Positions 13,254 to 24,768 of a stretch of 64,000 bases of DNA are shown here, piece after piece. The notes under the pieces were generated by a model. The model was given only the letters and a program-made list of their open reading frames with translations. It made no database searches and was not told where the DNA came from. The position numbers and the translations under genes are program-made. Every line of letters starts with the position of its first letter. Position 1 is the first letter of the stretch. Origin of the DNA: Opisthorchis felineus (taxonomy: Eukaryota > Platyhelminthes > Trematoda > Opisthorchiida > Opisthorchiidae); contig SJOL01006390.1 in NCBI GenBank assembly GCA_004794785.1, forward strand, positions 233,340 through 297,339, read 5' to 3'.

Positions 13254-13744
13254 CTGGAATAAAGTGCAAAAGTGAATTAAATAAAAGTTATTGCAAAATG
13301 TTAAGAATGGAAATTATTGAACACAGTAAGTATCCAATAGGTATCCAAACAGACAAACGCACTGAGTCTGATTTAGTGGTCAATTAACCCCTGATGTCCG
13401 AACGTAGGTATCACGACGTCCGAAACAACAAACATCTTGTAAAATCGATCTCACATCAGCCCAAAAAGTTCACTATAGTCCCGCTTGATTCTTCGATAGT
13501 CCTCATTTAAGAAATTGAAAGGTAATAGATTTCGTTAAAAAAAATACCATTACTGAATTTCACCAAGTCTCTAATCGGACAAGAATGCCACTTTGAGTTA
13601 TCAGAGCCTTGAAGGAAAAAACGCCTGACAAAGTGCACCGACGCCACACCAGTAATTTACGCCACAAGTAAATGCAGCTGATACGCTACTCGACTGTGGC
13701 CCCCAATTGCCGCTCGTAAATGGTCAGACAAAGATAATACTTCG
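13254..13744. other. no feature recognised (presumed calcineurin 5' intron)
   Basis: AT-rich sequence without a recognisable exon or repeat. The first calcineurin exon must lie at or beyond this stretch. Confidence 0.5.
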
Positions 13745-14230
13745 TCTAACCGAACACTACCAAGGTTGTCGAAAGCTATCAGTTTTGCCCTTCTTAAAGC
13801 TCATCAAGTAAGCATATTCGTTGAGCTTCTACCAGCCGTACTTCGGAATGGAGCACCAAATGGTAAGTAAACGGAGTTTTACATTCACTAACAAATTAAC
13901 TTGACGCGAACGGGAGACCCAACTACTTAACACCTACATCTATCGGTTGAGATTAACTCAACTTGACGATGAGTGCATAATTCCATTTACGTACAATTTG
14001 GTGATGAGCCCCAAGAAGGGCGAAACTGACGCTGGAGTGTCAAATAGTTTTCAGCAACCCTACAGATAGTAATGGGTAAAGGGAAGTACTTCAATATCTT
14101 GAATATCGTCTCAGCTAGAAGATGAAGCGCCATTCAGCAACCACATTCAGTTAAGAATCATTACAAACGAGGAATTCAGCCGATATGCGGTTGAGTCCCA
14201 CGGAAGTAAGGTTCGTTGCAAACCGAAGAT
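13745..14230. mobile_element. old hammerhead element copy with both orientations
   Basis: At about 13761-13806 the minus strand matches the ribozyme arm with a deletion (AGTTTTGCCCTTCTTAAAGCTCATCA). From about 13940 to 14230 the plus strand matches a whole unit: ribozyme region at 14001-14030, 3' arm TTTCAGCAACC near 14051, then the diverged B region and hairpin repeat to about 14225. The plus core reads GTGATGA and GAAACTGACG, so the catalytic C and the cleavage site are lost. It repeats the inverted-arm layout of the two young copies. Confidence 0.65.
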
Positions 14231-15360
14231 CCATCGAATTGTAGCACAGCTGAAATTGAATATTTATCCAACAAAAAAGTGAAAGCATTTCACACGTAAC
14301 TTCTTCTCGGTGGCCGGACTCCCATCTGCAGTCTGGAGACTAATTAGGGCAGCTGATCATATTTGTCGCTCCCATGTATATTAAGTGACTTGGAGTAGAC
14401 ATACTCAGAAGGGGAGGTCACCGGCATTCCATGGGTTGCAATCACGGCAACAGAATTATATAAAATGAAGCACCCTCATGACACAAAAACAAGTCACGTG
14501 ACAAACGTTTCAATGCGTGCAAACTTTTCAAATAGTTCCACCAGTGATTCAAAGGGGAAGGAAAATCGGATGGCGGAAACAATAAACAAACTCACAATGG
14601 GTCCGTCGTGGTTACACTGGAGCGCAACATAACACACTGCTAGTCACTGGAAACAATTCGCTAGAAGTGGCGGAACTAAGTAAATCATGGACACATAGAT
14701 ACGCTGAATTCGGCTTATTTTGTCATCGGACCAAACATTAAATCAAATGAAGAACAACTTTCAGTTGGAATCCGCACTACAACGCGTAACGCATCCAGAA
14801 AGACGTCTACAACATGTCCACATACACATCCTTCAAAAAGGCTCCTAATTTGCAGCGTCATATAAAAAGACTGGTAATCGTTTTCCGACGTGAAATAGAC
14901 GTACTTCCACGTGATGATCTATCAAATGGATCGATTGACATTCGACATTCTGACATCCAGACCAGAGTATAATTAGTAACCAAGGTCAGTTCTTCACTAG
15001 CTGCACCACCTACACACTGGTTCGCGTCCAAATTATTTTCCTCCAATTACTCTTTACCTTTGGATGCCGATATGTCATGACCTCACCAAAGACAGAAGGT
15101 CTTATAGACACTACGTAGCGTCCATGTTTTTGTTTGTTATGTATATCGAACAAAATTGCTGAATACTCCTGAAGTTTCTAATTCTGTTAGTTTTCCAGTA
15201 GTTAGAAACAATCCACCAGATGCTTTCGCATTGAAGCATATGAAAACAGTCATACGTTGTTTCTGACCATCCCCACACTGAAGCTATCGTTATTGGAATA
15301 TACTTCTCGTAGTAGCAAATGCCTCCAATGTGGAGGATAAAATCATTGTTACAACATCAT
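14231..15360. other. no feature recognised
   Basis: No domain, RNA gene or repeat that I can support. Confidence 0.5.
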
Positions 15361-15472
15361 TTATAAGACCGGTGAGAACTCTTCAACAGCTCACTACCAG
15401 TTTGGCCTTCCCCGGGGCTTCTCAGGTAAGACCGGCCCCTGATTTCCCCTCAATCTTCATGTTTTTTCTATA
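15361..15472 (-). mobile_element. degenerate hammerhead element fragment
   Basis: On the minus strand it follows the arm and the adjoining C region: CTCTTCAACAGCTCACTACCAG and GGCCTTCCCCGGGGCTTCTCAG correspond to 1808-1855, and GGCCCCTGATTTCCCCTCAATCTTCATGTT to 1864-1892. The core is mutated (CTGAGAAG in place of CTGATGAG). Confidence 0.6.
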
Positions 15473-15747
15473 CAGCTACGAAGCGTTAATAACAACCCTT
15501 TAAGACAATGTTCACCATGAAGTCTACCTTCTGACGGACTATACTTTCGCTTCTAGTTCAATTATATTGGAAGCAAAACTACTGTGTTTTACGGTAGGCA
15601 TGCACATGAATAACGGACCTGCTTCCAGTAATCAGTGTACGCGGAAATTTTGCCGTAATAGTGGAGTACAACACTTTTAAGGCTTAGTACTGGCCAACAC
15701 TGTATGCGCTTTTAGTGATACGTTCACATGGTATGCTGTCTAAGAGC

Positions 15748-15945
15748 TTGAGATGGCTCAGTGGTTAAGGCGTGAACTTACTGACCGGAAGGTCCTTGCT
15801 GCAAACCCAATCTCCGCATCTCGACTGCTCCTGTCTAGGCTTGGGCAACCTGACAGTATCTGGGCCCTCGTGCTTTCTTCGAATAGTATGGCAGTTAGAC
15901 ACCGCAGGGTTATTACAGCTGGAGTATTTTTTTATTATTTTTTCT
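15748..15945 (+). mobile_element. tRNA-derived SINE, copy 1
   Basis: Head with A-box-like GAGATGGCTCAGTGG and a B-box region degraded to CTTGCTGCAAACCC, then the shared body (GGCTTGGGCAACCTGACAGTAT) and 3' end TTACAGCTGGAGTATTTTTTT. Confidence 0.8.
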
Positions 15946-16493
15946 ACTGTCCAACACACCAATGGTACGTCCAGTGTTACTCGGGGAGTGGATAAAAAGC
16001 AGTTGTGCTGTGGAAGGTGCAACGAACGGTACAAGATACCTGCAAAGGCACATTCGCTTGGCACCGAAAATGAAGTTCCAGCTGGGAATTATAACATTTA
16101 TCCAGTACGTGCGAGTGCAACGGTCAGACGTGCTTTAATGTGGTTTTTAATGACATGACATTCCTCCCGTCTATATAACACTTGCGTTAGGAAATGATCA
16201 ACATAGTGAAATGCGTTTCTCAGCCCGAGCACTTACTAAGCACACATAAACATTGCACAAGAGGTTAGGATTTAGGCTGCATACTGCTCGGTTTAAACCT
16301 CCAACATTACGGAGTAGCAACCAAGATTTCATGAGGGAAGCCGAATGTACTGAAGTGTTAAATGGTTAGAATACGACATTAACGGTTCATTTAACAGGTA
16401 CGAAGGATAACCAGATTTCGGTGAAAGTGTTGGCGTGTACCGTGGTCGGTGCTACCATTCAGTATCGCTGTGACCGTTTTCAACCGCAAAACA

Positions 16494-16537
<44 letters not shown>

Positions 16538-16546
16538 ATATATATA
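16494..16546. repeat. (TA)n microsatellite
   Basis: About 53 bases of nearly pure TA with two interruptions. It creates artificial open frames rich in Y and I on both strands. Confidence 0.97.
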
Positions 16547-16929
16547 CCTGAGTGCCGCCACCAAGAAAGTGCTTCCCACATACTGCAGGACAATCACCGT
16601 GGCTATGCTTATCATGCACCTGATACGGTTCATGAACATCATCTAATTCCTGATTCGTAATAAAAAGATGTATCGCACTGACATATCACAGCCAACACAT
16701 TTGAAAAGCACGTAGGCACTGGCAACTACCTCGACGAGCTTATTCAGAATCACAGAGGATGTGGTCAGGATACCAACGGGACGAAACACTTGTGGTAATT
16801 GTAATCTAAAATTGTACGACAATTGACATGACATGAGCCTAACAACCTTGAAGGAGTGACCCGTGAATTTCTTAACAAATGGGGCTCGTCTAACGGCAAT
16901 GATGCAGTAAACACTTCTATATTTCATCA

Positions 16930-17640
16930 TAGGTACTTGGACGCATCACCGCACCCAAAAACCAACAGTGACCGTTTTTGGTATTCCGTGGACCCGCCGT
17001 GACCCTGTTCACTTCGGTTCGGGTTGACAACCGAGAACCATGTACGTGTGTACGGTGGTGCCCTAACGTACTCCGTAAACTATGTAGCGTGAGTAATTCA
17101 TTCATCGTGGCAGAGTTCCTTCTTCCTAAAACTATCTGGCGTACCTCATGAGTGCTAATCTGATGTCCCCACCAAACCCAACCAATACTTCGGAGACACC
17201 GATGGTCTAACACTGACAACTTTCATATGTCATGCGCAGATATGAATTGCATACCAAACCGCCCGGTAGAATCAATTAGGTCACTAAAAATGGTTTTTGA
17301 TGGATCTGAACCAAAAGCAGCAATATCGTCCACATACTCAGTGTCTGTGAGCGAACGTCCAGGGAGCATTTCGAATCCCGATTTTTCCGAGGCAGGTAGA
17401 GAAATTTCAAGCAGCGCATCAATAACAAAGTTGAAAAGGACAGTGATTCTTATACCAGTGGATGTAATGAACCCGGGCGAAAGCTTCCCGTATACAGTGC
17501 CCTAATAAGGAATATAAATTTGGAAGGGACACCCTTGAACGCCAGACACCTCCAAATATCAGCTGAGCTCGACGATATCCAGTGTTCATTTAGTCGAGTC
17601 GGATGGCTGGGACAAACAATCCTGAAATCTGATAGCATAG
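16930..17640 (-). pseudogene. RTE-type LINE, reverse transcriptase fragment
   Basis: Minus-strand blocks in order from 17640 downwards: DIWRCLAFKGVPSKFIFLIRALYTGS (frame 17450-17638), then TEYVDDIAAFG with the catalytic YVDD at about 17313-17345, then VLDHRCLRSIGWVWWGHQIS and VLGRRNSATMNELLTLHSLR (frame 16917-17219). These are successive palm and post-palm segments of the RTE ORF. The frame changes between blocks and the conserved LRWLGHVLRMP block after the last one is scrambled. Between the palm and the DHRCLR block about 100 codons are missing. A second RTE copy in the same orientation begins close by, so this may be an insertion beside or into an older copy. Confidence 0.75.
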
Positions 17641-17924
17641 CTTCTTTAACTCGCTCCCATTAAACCTCCATGCAGCGTTGGGCGATTGGGGTGTGCGGTT
17701 TTAGGGCCAGCCTTTTCTAACCCCCCCTTCCTTGGAGGGAGGCAGCATCGCTGCTTCCATAAATATGAACATGCGGAGGAGAATACGACTGTATTGGTGC
17801 AACCAAGGCCCGTTTTTATGCTTTTTATGCTCCGGGCCATGAGTTGTCCATCCTGTGGTACGCTCCAGTCAGAATATCTCAGTAAACGTGGGGCGGAAAT
17901 CACTTGGCATACAGAGCACACGGC

Positions 17925-19168
17925 CATCATCATCATCATTGTCAGCTGTAAGAACCGCGTACTTGTCGTATATTGCCTATAGCTGACACAGTTTCGTTCA
18001 CCGCTGATTTGGGGAGGTGGGGTAGGTAGCTGCGCATTGGAGGCGGGAGCTGATAAATTGGTGCGTAAATACAACACTGTCAGTGGACTGTCAAGTGGGG
18101 GGATTGGGACGGGAGCTATGTATTGAAGGCAATAGCTTGGATGCACGAGCGCCATTGAGGGTGCGACTGGGCCATGTCTGACAATGTCTCTAACCATTGA
18201 TGCGGCCCGTCTCGGGGTCCCCATCCAGGAAGACGGCAATGACCAGCGCAGCTGAGTTTGCTGGTAATGGTTTTTCTACTTCGCTGCCAAGTCATCGTTT
18301 GACCGCCTCTGGCCCGTTTCCACCCTTCACGTGGCTGTGTAAAAAGAACCCTTCGAGGAAGTCGGTCGACTGGCATACGCAGCACGTGGCCAAGCCAGCG
18401 AAACACTGAAAGTCTTTTGAGGTCCTCGGCGCGCAACGGCCAGGTTTCTGATCCGTATAGTAGTATGGAGCGCAACGCAGCATTGTAAACTCGACCCTTG
18501 ACGGATAACCTGGTGTCACGTCTACGCCACAGATGACGCAGGTTCACAAAAGTTGCTCTGACCTTCACAATTCTGATGGAAATATCACCTTTCGCGAAAC
18601 TACTGGGACTGATACAGCTGCCGAAGTGAACAAACTTGTCTACTACCTCAATCGGCTCATCCGATAGCATGAGGCTAGGGTTCGAGCCCACCCAGTCTTG
18701 CAGTAGCACTTCACACTTTGCAGGTGTGAAGCGCATGCCAAACCGTGAGGCGGAATTATTTAGATTATTTAACATTGTTTGAATTACCACGGGGTCAGAT
18801 CCAAGAAGAGCTATGTCGTCTGTGTACTCGATATCTGTGAGCGGAGGCCCAGGGAGCACTTCGACCCCGCAGGCATTAGAGGCTGATAGTGAGTCTTCCA
18901 TGATCATATCAATGACGAAGTTGAAAAGGAAAGCTGAAAGAGCTCAGCCCTGTCTGACACCACTTGATGTGGTGAACTCAGAAGAGAGTTTCTCGTAGAC
19001 CTTCACACGGCCGCGATGGTTGGCGTACAGCGCCTTAAGGAGGACACGGCCGAGCCACTGTAGTTGGTACAGCCGAATAAACTCATCAATTGGACAAGCA
19101 GTTGATTTGTCGGACCACGGCCCTCGTGCTCCATCCCACTGGCATTGTTTTCGTCCTATATCCTCCAT
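17925..19168 (-). pseudogene. RTE-type LINE, longest copy: palm to 3' tail
   Basis: From 19168 downwards on the minus strand: WLGRVLLKALYANHRGRVKV, TTSSGVRQG, an in-frame TGA, then LSAFLFNFVIDMIMEDSL, the catalytic DIEYTDDIALLGSD (about 18802-18840), FGMRFTPAKCEVLLQD, VDKFVHFGSCIS, NLRHLWRRRDTRLSVKGRV, LRSILLYGSETWPLRAEDL and WLGHVLRMPVDRLPRR, to the end of the ORF near 18116. The DHRCLR block present in the neighbouring copy is deleted here. A 3' UTR follows to a CAT/ATG microsatellite at 17925-17940, typical of RTE elements, whose tails are short tandem repeats rather than poly(A). One stop, a deletion and 5' truncation make it inactive, but it is the least decayed LINE in the window. Confidence 0.88.
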
Positions 19169-19216
19169 ATTACGGTCAGCACACTGCTCAACAAGACTTC
19201 ATCAGTTTCTTTGAAA

Positions 19217-19410
19217 AGTGCGAGATGGCTCAGTGGCAAGATCCCGAACTTACTGACCGGAAGGTCCGTGGTTCGAACCCGACCTCTGCCTCTCGACTTC
19301 CCCTGTATATGCTTGGGCAACCAGGCAGTATCTCAGCCCTTGTGCCTCCTTCTGGTGACATGGCAGTTAGGCACCGAAAGGGTGCTACAGATGAATGATT
19401 TTTTTTTAAA
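19217..19410 (+). mobile_element. tRNA-derived SINE, copy 2 (best preserved)
   Basis: A box GAGATGGCTCAGTGG and a clear B box GTGGTTCGAACCC lie at tRNA spacing, followed by a 120-bp non-tRNA body and the end GCTACAGATGAATGA plus a T-rich tail. The same body is found in six places between 15.7 and 24.8 kb, on both strands. Confidence 0.9.
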
Positions 19411-19479
19411 GTGAAGGATGTAGACCATCCCTAGGACCAATTCACCAATTCAATTAACCCTGGTTCGATTGACTCGGAT

Positions 19480-19499
19480 ACCTGTACAGGTAAAAAAAC
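19480..19499 (+). repeat. 20-bp palindrome-plus-A-tract, copy b
   Basis: Identical to 5954-5973; the flanks do not match. Confidence 0.6.
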
Positions 19500-21403
19500 A
19501 GCTTAATAGTATCCCTTGAGTTCCTTCATACGGTATCTGATATCAGCCACCATTCGACAGGAGATTGGAAGGTGGATACGTCAAATAGATGTGTCCTCAA
19601 AAGATTATACACAATATCTTCTAGGACGTATGAATAGAATCCCAGAAGACAAATCTGGGAATAATTATAGAATTCAGGCATCCTATAACTGGCGATGGCA
19701 AGGAGGTTCACGGCGTGGAAAGGACACTGCCGTTTGATACTCCACTTTTTGCCTGCCGAGCGGTACCCAGTTTCAGTTACTCGGTCAATGCGGCTTGTCT
19801 GGCTTAACCAAGACCATCGAAACAAGTATGAAGCCGCAGGTACTTGCATCCGAATAGCATGAAATCAATCAAGTTTTTTTCATAGAAAGGACAGGGAGAT
19901 TATAAAAACGCGGTTCAGTTCTGGCCGGAAGTCATTGCTGATCAGTACTGGTTTGGTGCGACCCACTGAACATAGAGCAGATACGGGTGACTCTATATTC
20001 ACTATTCGTTGCCGAGTAGAACCCATTACAGGCCCTAGAGGTGTTGCCATGCTCATTTTGTCAACTGAACAATGGGATCGCAGCAGCAAGCTATTTAAGC
20101 CAAACAGTCTACTGCGAGCGCTATTTACACAGGTTGGTTTTTAGTAGAACCTCTTCGCCCGCGAGATGTTCTTTGTAAGGGCTGTGCAGTGGTTGAAAAG
20201 TGGAACCGAATAAAACCGCCCAGTCATATGAGGATTGCTCTATAAATACGTACCCTATAGAAAACATCAGTGTACACGGCCTAAACGGCGTAACTTGTGA
20301 AGTGCGACTAGGTCAACTATCGCACACATTTTAGTTTACTTGAGTTTACCCCTCCTATAGAACGCGCCGGCTACATGAACTCAACGCTACATCGCAACCG
20401 CTCAAGTTTTACGACCAGTACACAGGAATCCAAATCCGTCTTATTTCCAAAAGTAGGAAATTCAGACCAAACCGCTCATCTGTGAAACTTTCGAGGAAAT
20501 AACGCGCAACACGAACAAAACGCGAAGGCTGAGGTACTTCTGAGTTGCATGCGTCTAGACAAAAGGAACCAAGCTAGTGTTGGTTTCGACCCATGGAACT
20601 CAAAGTCAGTCGCCTGAGATAAACCAAGCTCAGTGGACACGTAGGATACATCAGGTACCAAGATTTTCAACGTCTGATTTAGTCGTGCTCTGTAACATTT
20701 TAAATTAATCTCAGTGCCGCCAATACAGATGTTGGCGCCATGTACGTTCCTCATGTGCTCACCGTCTACACTGTAGACGTGTCCAAACCAACACAAGGGA
20801 TAGTGGTGCTTGGATGGATGTTTGGCTAGTCGTAAAATGCCGGAACATCGTCGTGAACTTGTCTATTTTATTTACGGAATGAACTGTATGCACCGAGGAA
20901 AAAACCTTAGTATCCGGACCTCTTTACACCTCAGTGAAGACGTGGCATCCGTATAAAACAGGACAAACGCACTATCATCATTATTGACAGCGACCAGAAA
21001 AAACACTGGTGCCTCACTGCCGGACAACTTATTTGAATAAAGCCTCATAATGGAAAGAAGCAAAAATGGGACAGGTGAGGGGACCTAGGATTAGCCTATA
21101 ACAAACATCCGAGGTGTCCACACCTCCAACAATCAGTCAAACAATCTGGATAGAAACCGATAGCATGAAAGACACTGACATCGGTTAGCCATGTCGTTCA
21201 GGGTCCCCAGCCAAGCACGGGGAGGGCCACGTGGACCCAATCCTGGAAGGCGAACAGCATCAACGACGCACGAACCTTTCGAAACACCATTCTCTTCTTT
21301 CATGTCAAATTCTGTCCATCTCTAGGTTTCCGCCACTCCAAATTAGGCACGAAAAATAGTGCTCGTCCCAGCAGGCGGTAACTCGACATGCGCAACACAT
21401 GGC
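19500..21403. other. no feature recognised
   Basis: No recognisable gene or repeat. Frames up to 107 codons occur but have no known motif. Confidence 0.45.
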
Positions 21404-21440
21404 TATATATATATATAGATATATATATATATATATATAC
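21404..21440. repeat. (TA)n microsatellite
   Basis: A TA run with one G interruption, 43 bp from the 3' end of SINE copy 3. Confidence 0.95.
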
Positions 21441-21482
21441 AGTAGTTCCATTCATGGGGAGAATAGTAAAACCAAATTAGTC

Positions 21483-21655
21483 GTTCAGCTGTAACTCCTG
21501 TTCAGTGTCTAGCTACCAAGCCAACCCATTGAAGCACGAGGGTTGACATACTGCAAGCCTTCCCAAAACTAGACAGGAGAAGTTGAGATGATTCGAACCA
21601 CGGACCTTCCTGTCGGTAAGTTCGCACCTTCACAACTGAGCTGTCTCTCATGCTG
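21483..21655 (-). mobile_element. tRNA-derived SINE, copy 3
   Basis: Minus-strand B box (ATTCGAACCACGG as read on plus), A box (GAGCTGTCTC), and 3' end TTACAGCTGAACGACT. Confidence 0.85.
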
Positions 21656-21788
21656 GGTTCGACCTCTCGTTGCCATGTACAATATCAGTGTTCCACACTC
21701 CAGGAGACTAACAAAATGTACTTTGATCTGTCTAATTAATTGTGGATGGTGGGGAATGCCACTGCACCATCTCCTCCTCCTAGTCCAC

Positions 21789-21977
21789 TAAAAAAATCGT
21801 TCAGCTGTAGCACCCTTTCGGTGGCTGACTGCCATGCCACCAGAAGGAACCACGAGGGCTGGGATACTGCCAGGTTGCCCAAGCCTAGATAGGGGAAGTC
21901 AAGAGGGGGAGATCGGGTTTGAACCACGAACCTTCCGGACAGTAAATTCGCGCTCTTATCACGGAGCCATCTCGCCC
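21789..21977 (-). mobile_element. tRNA-derived SINE, copy 4
   Basis: Full-length on the minus strand: A box near 21966-21974, B box near 21915-21927, and 3' end GCTACAGCTGAACGATTTTTT at 21789-21809. Confidence 0.88.
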
Positions 21978-22012
21978 CTAGTCCACTAATACTCTTGTAT
22001 TTACGAGACAAC

Positions 22013-22147
22013 TATATCAGCTACCACCTCCAATGCGTAGTTATCTACCCCACCTAACCAAATTAGCGGCGAAAAAAACTGTGACAGCTAGAACCACTGT
22101 ACGACAATTAAGCGGTTTTTACTGTTGATGGTGATGATGAGTTTCAG
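22013..22147 (+). mobile_element. RTE 3' end fragment
   Basis: CACCTCCAATGCGTAG, TACCCCACCTAA, CTGTGACAGCTAGAACCACT and a GATGGTGATGATGA tail match the 3' UTR and tail of the RTE copies at 17925 and 59281. Confidence 0.75.
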
Positions 22148-22592
22148 GGAGTTACTGCAGTACTCAAGGAGTACGTAGCTGAAAATCATGTTTGGAGACT
22201 TCAGCAAGGTTGGAAGCTGAATGTACTGCGGATAGTGATGTGTTCGCTGAGTCCTCTCATGTAGGTGATCCGAAATTCGGACATTGTATCCCGGTCTTCG
22301 TTTGGAGAAGAGCTGCTCCTCTTGAATTCCTAAAGTAGCCTTTGTTGGGAGTTCAATAGGTGATCTAGTAATGTCAGGCCTAATCTCCCGGGGGCAGAGT
22401 GAAATGGCCTAATTCGGTGGGTTGTCTCTATTCATTTACGTATAAACTTGACGGGTCAAGCAGAACGAATGACGATAACTGCATCCGGAAGTAATTTATT
22501 TATGTTCAATCAAAAAAGTGAACTTAAAATCAAGGACTTACGAAATTCTGTTGCAATAAATAAAATGAAAATGAAAGCCAAGTAACCCAAGA

Positions 22593-22752
22593 ATGATCGT
22601 CCAGCTGCAACATGATTTCGGTGACTAGCTGCCATGCCACCCGAAGGAAGCACGGGGGCCCAGATACTGTCAGGCTGCCCAAGCCTAGACAGGAGCAACT
22701 AAAATGCGGATGTTGGATTCAAACCACGGACCTTCCGGTCAGTAAGCTCGGG
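22593..22752 (-). mobile_element. tRNA-derived SINE, copy 5 (5' truncated)
   Basis: Minus-strand body, 3' end and B box are present. The match stops at AGTAAGCTCG near 22750, so the A box is lost. Confidence 0.82.
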
Positions 22753-24658
22753 AGTGAAAATTTTGTGATAAAAATGTTCGGAACACCACAAAGCAGCGCG
22801 ACCGACTCAGTAGAACGCCGCTTTACACTAAAAAGATGACCATCATTAGACTTTTATCGGCGTGTGCTGCTTGGGAAGTTGTCGCAAGATAATATGGTCA
22901 ACACATCCATAACCCTGACGTGACCCAACTTAACCTCAGGATCATTTTTATCCCTAGTCCTAGTACGTCCGCGCAGACAGACACGTCAACAACTCAGAAA
23001 CAGTTGTGACCAGATTGTTACGTTCGGACTCAACCCCCTTATTGCAGACGACAAGGCATGCTATTCCTTTGGGACTTGTTTCAGCTCCTAGGTGCTCTAC
23101 AAGTGTTTTACCAGACTGTGAACCAGTCCATTTCCTTTATCCATAAACGATGCAAGGGGAGAGTCGGGACCGGGCGTTTTGTTCACTTCATAAGTTTGAT
23201 TTCGATCTTGACTAGGTCTCGTAATTGATTACCTTTTGCCTTCTCTACGATTAGCGACAGTTCAGGGATCCGTATTGCCTCCCAACGTCTGGCTTTTACA
23301 ATTTTCCCTTTTGAAGTGCCACTGCTACCTTACAAAGCGGCGTCATAACTCGTGTGTGTTTTGTCCGTCTGGATGGCTTTGACAAATGGTCAGTATCTCC
23401 CGCGGAAAAGAAGGAAATTTTTCAGATAGTTGTGTTTTCTCTTGGATAGACGCACTAATCTTTAGTTCGTTGCGTAATGGCCGCACAATCGATTAGCTTA
23501 TGTTGGGTGCAGTGTCAAACAACGCCTATATCCGAAACTCCCTAATCAGCTCGATGTATCATAGTCCGCCTTCCGTAGCCTTTCGTAGTACAGGATGCCT
23601 GCCAAGTCATAAATCCAAACATCTTTGAGCGACAGCACCTAGAAAATCCAAGCTTGAAATACATCAGTGTGAAAACTGTTCAGCGGTTCGTATTTGAATG
23701 TGGTTATCAATTTGGGTTAGCCGTGTTTTGTTTTCAGTTGCGCTTCCATATGCATAAAGATAACAAGAGGCCTGCCACCTGGAACTTCTTTGGAAGGTAC
23801 AATTATCCACGAGAATGACCTGACAAAAAGATGCATCGTCCGGATTACGTGTCAAAATCTTCTGAGGTGCTGGTCAACGCGGAGCTTGAATTCCGCTATC
23901 ATAAAGCCTTCAACTGTAACCTCGCGCCGGAAAGAGTGAGAAATGTGCCCGCGAAGAGTAAGTTATTCTGTCAATACGAAGGCATTTCGACTCAAAACAT
24001 CTTCCGTGCCTGGATATCTTGAAAACAATTATTGGGTAACCTCACGTTCGAAGCTGAATCAGGGAAAAGGACTCCCCACTGGCCGCTTTCCCAGGTAATT
24101 CAGAGATTGGAGTTCTGGAATCATGTTGTAGGTCACTGAACGCGCTCCAGTGCAGGATCTCTGATCGAGCATGGAAGATCCGGAGAGAAGTGTCCTGACA
24201 ATAGACGAACGACGGTAGCGAACAATAGTCCGATGGTTGGGAGTTGCCACTTCTGGTAAGATGCGTGATTTTTATCCTGTCAAGCAGGAAGGTATTTTCA
24301 CCAAATGCATTGGACTGACGCGAGATTTTTACGACCCACAGAGCACAACAGTTAGGTGGTCGATGGCTACTAGCAAGGTTAGTCGTGGCAAAAAATCAGG
24401 TTGTGTGGTGTAGCTCTTGCGGGTAAACACCCAACCTGCGCTGAGCTCAGTTAGTGTTGGAGAACAGACCAGGTAACTGAGCATGGAGTTTCACAGAGGC
24501 GTAAACGTATCGTCGGAGGTCTGTAAGGAGAGCTTCCAGTTATGTCCTCGGTAATTCGCAAGATGGGATATTTGGTAGTAGGGATGACTTAGTTCCGTCA
24601 AAAGTTAGTATATGAGGATCGGATCACCAATCGCCATAGTACAGACCGAAGGACGTCT
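22753..24658. other. no feature recognised
   Basis: No gene, RNA or repeat that I can support. Confidence 0.45.
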
Positions 24659-24768
24659 AAAAAAAAATCGTTCAGCTGTGACACCAATTCGGTGCCTAGT
24701 TGCCATGCCACCAGAAGAAAGCACGAGGGCTGGGATACTGCCAGGTTGCCCAGGCCTAGACAGGAAAG
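24659..24768 (-). mobile_element. SINE tail fragment, copy 6
   Basis: Only the 3' body (GGCCTGGGCAACCTGGCAGTAT on the minus strand) and the end CACAGCTGAACGATTTTTTT remain. Confidence 0.82.

Noticed and set aside
16391..16660. Frames rich in isoleucine and tyrosine
   Set aside because: They are translations of the TA microsatellite.
17646..18239. 197-codon minus-strand frame
   Set aside because: It overlaps the RTE 3' UTR and the end of the RTE ORF in another frame. The run of M comes from the CAT/ATG tail microsatellite.
19217..19300. A genuine tRNA gene, from A- and B-box matches
   Set aside because: The boxes belong to the head of a SINE found at six places. The acceptor and anticodon arms do not fold as a complete tRNA, and the body and tail follow directly.
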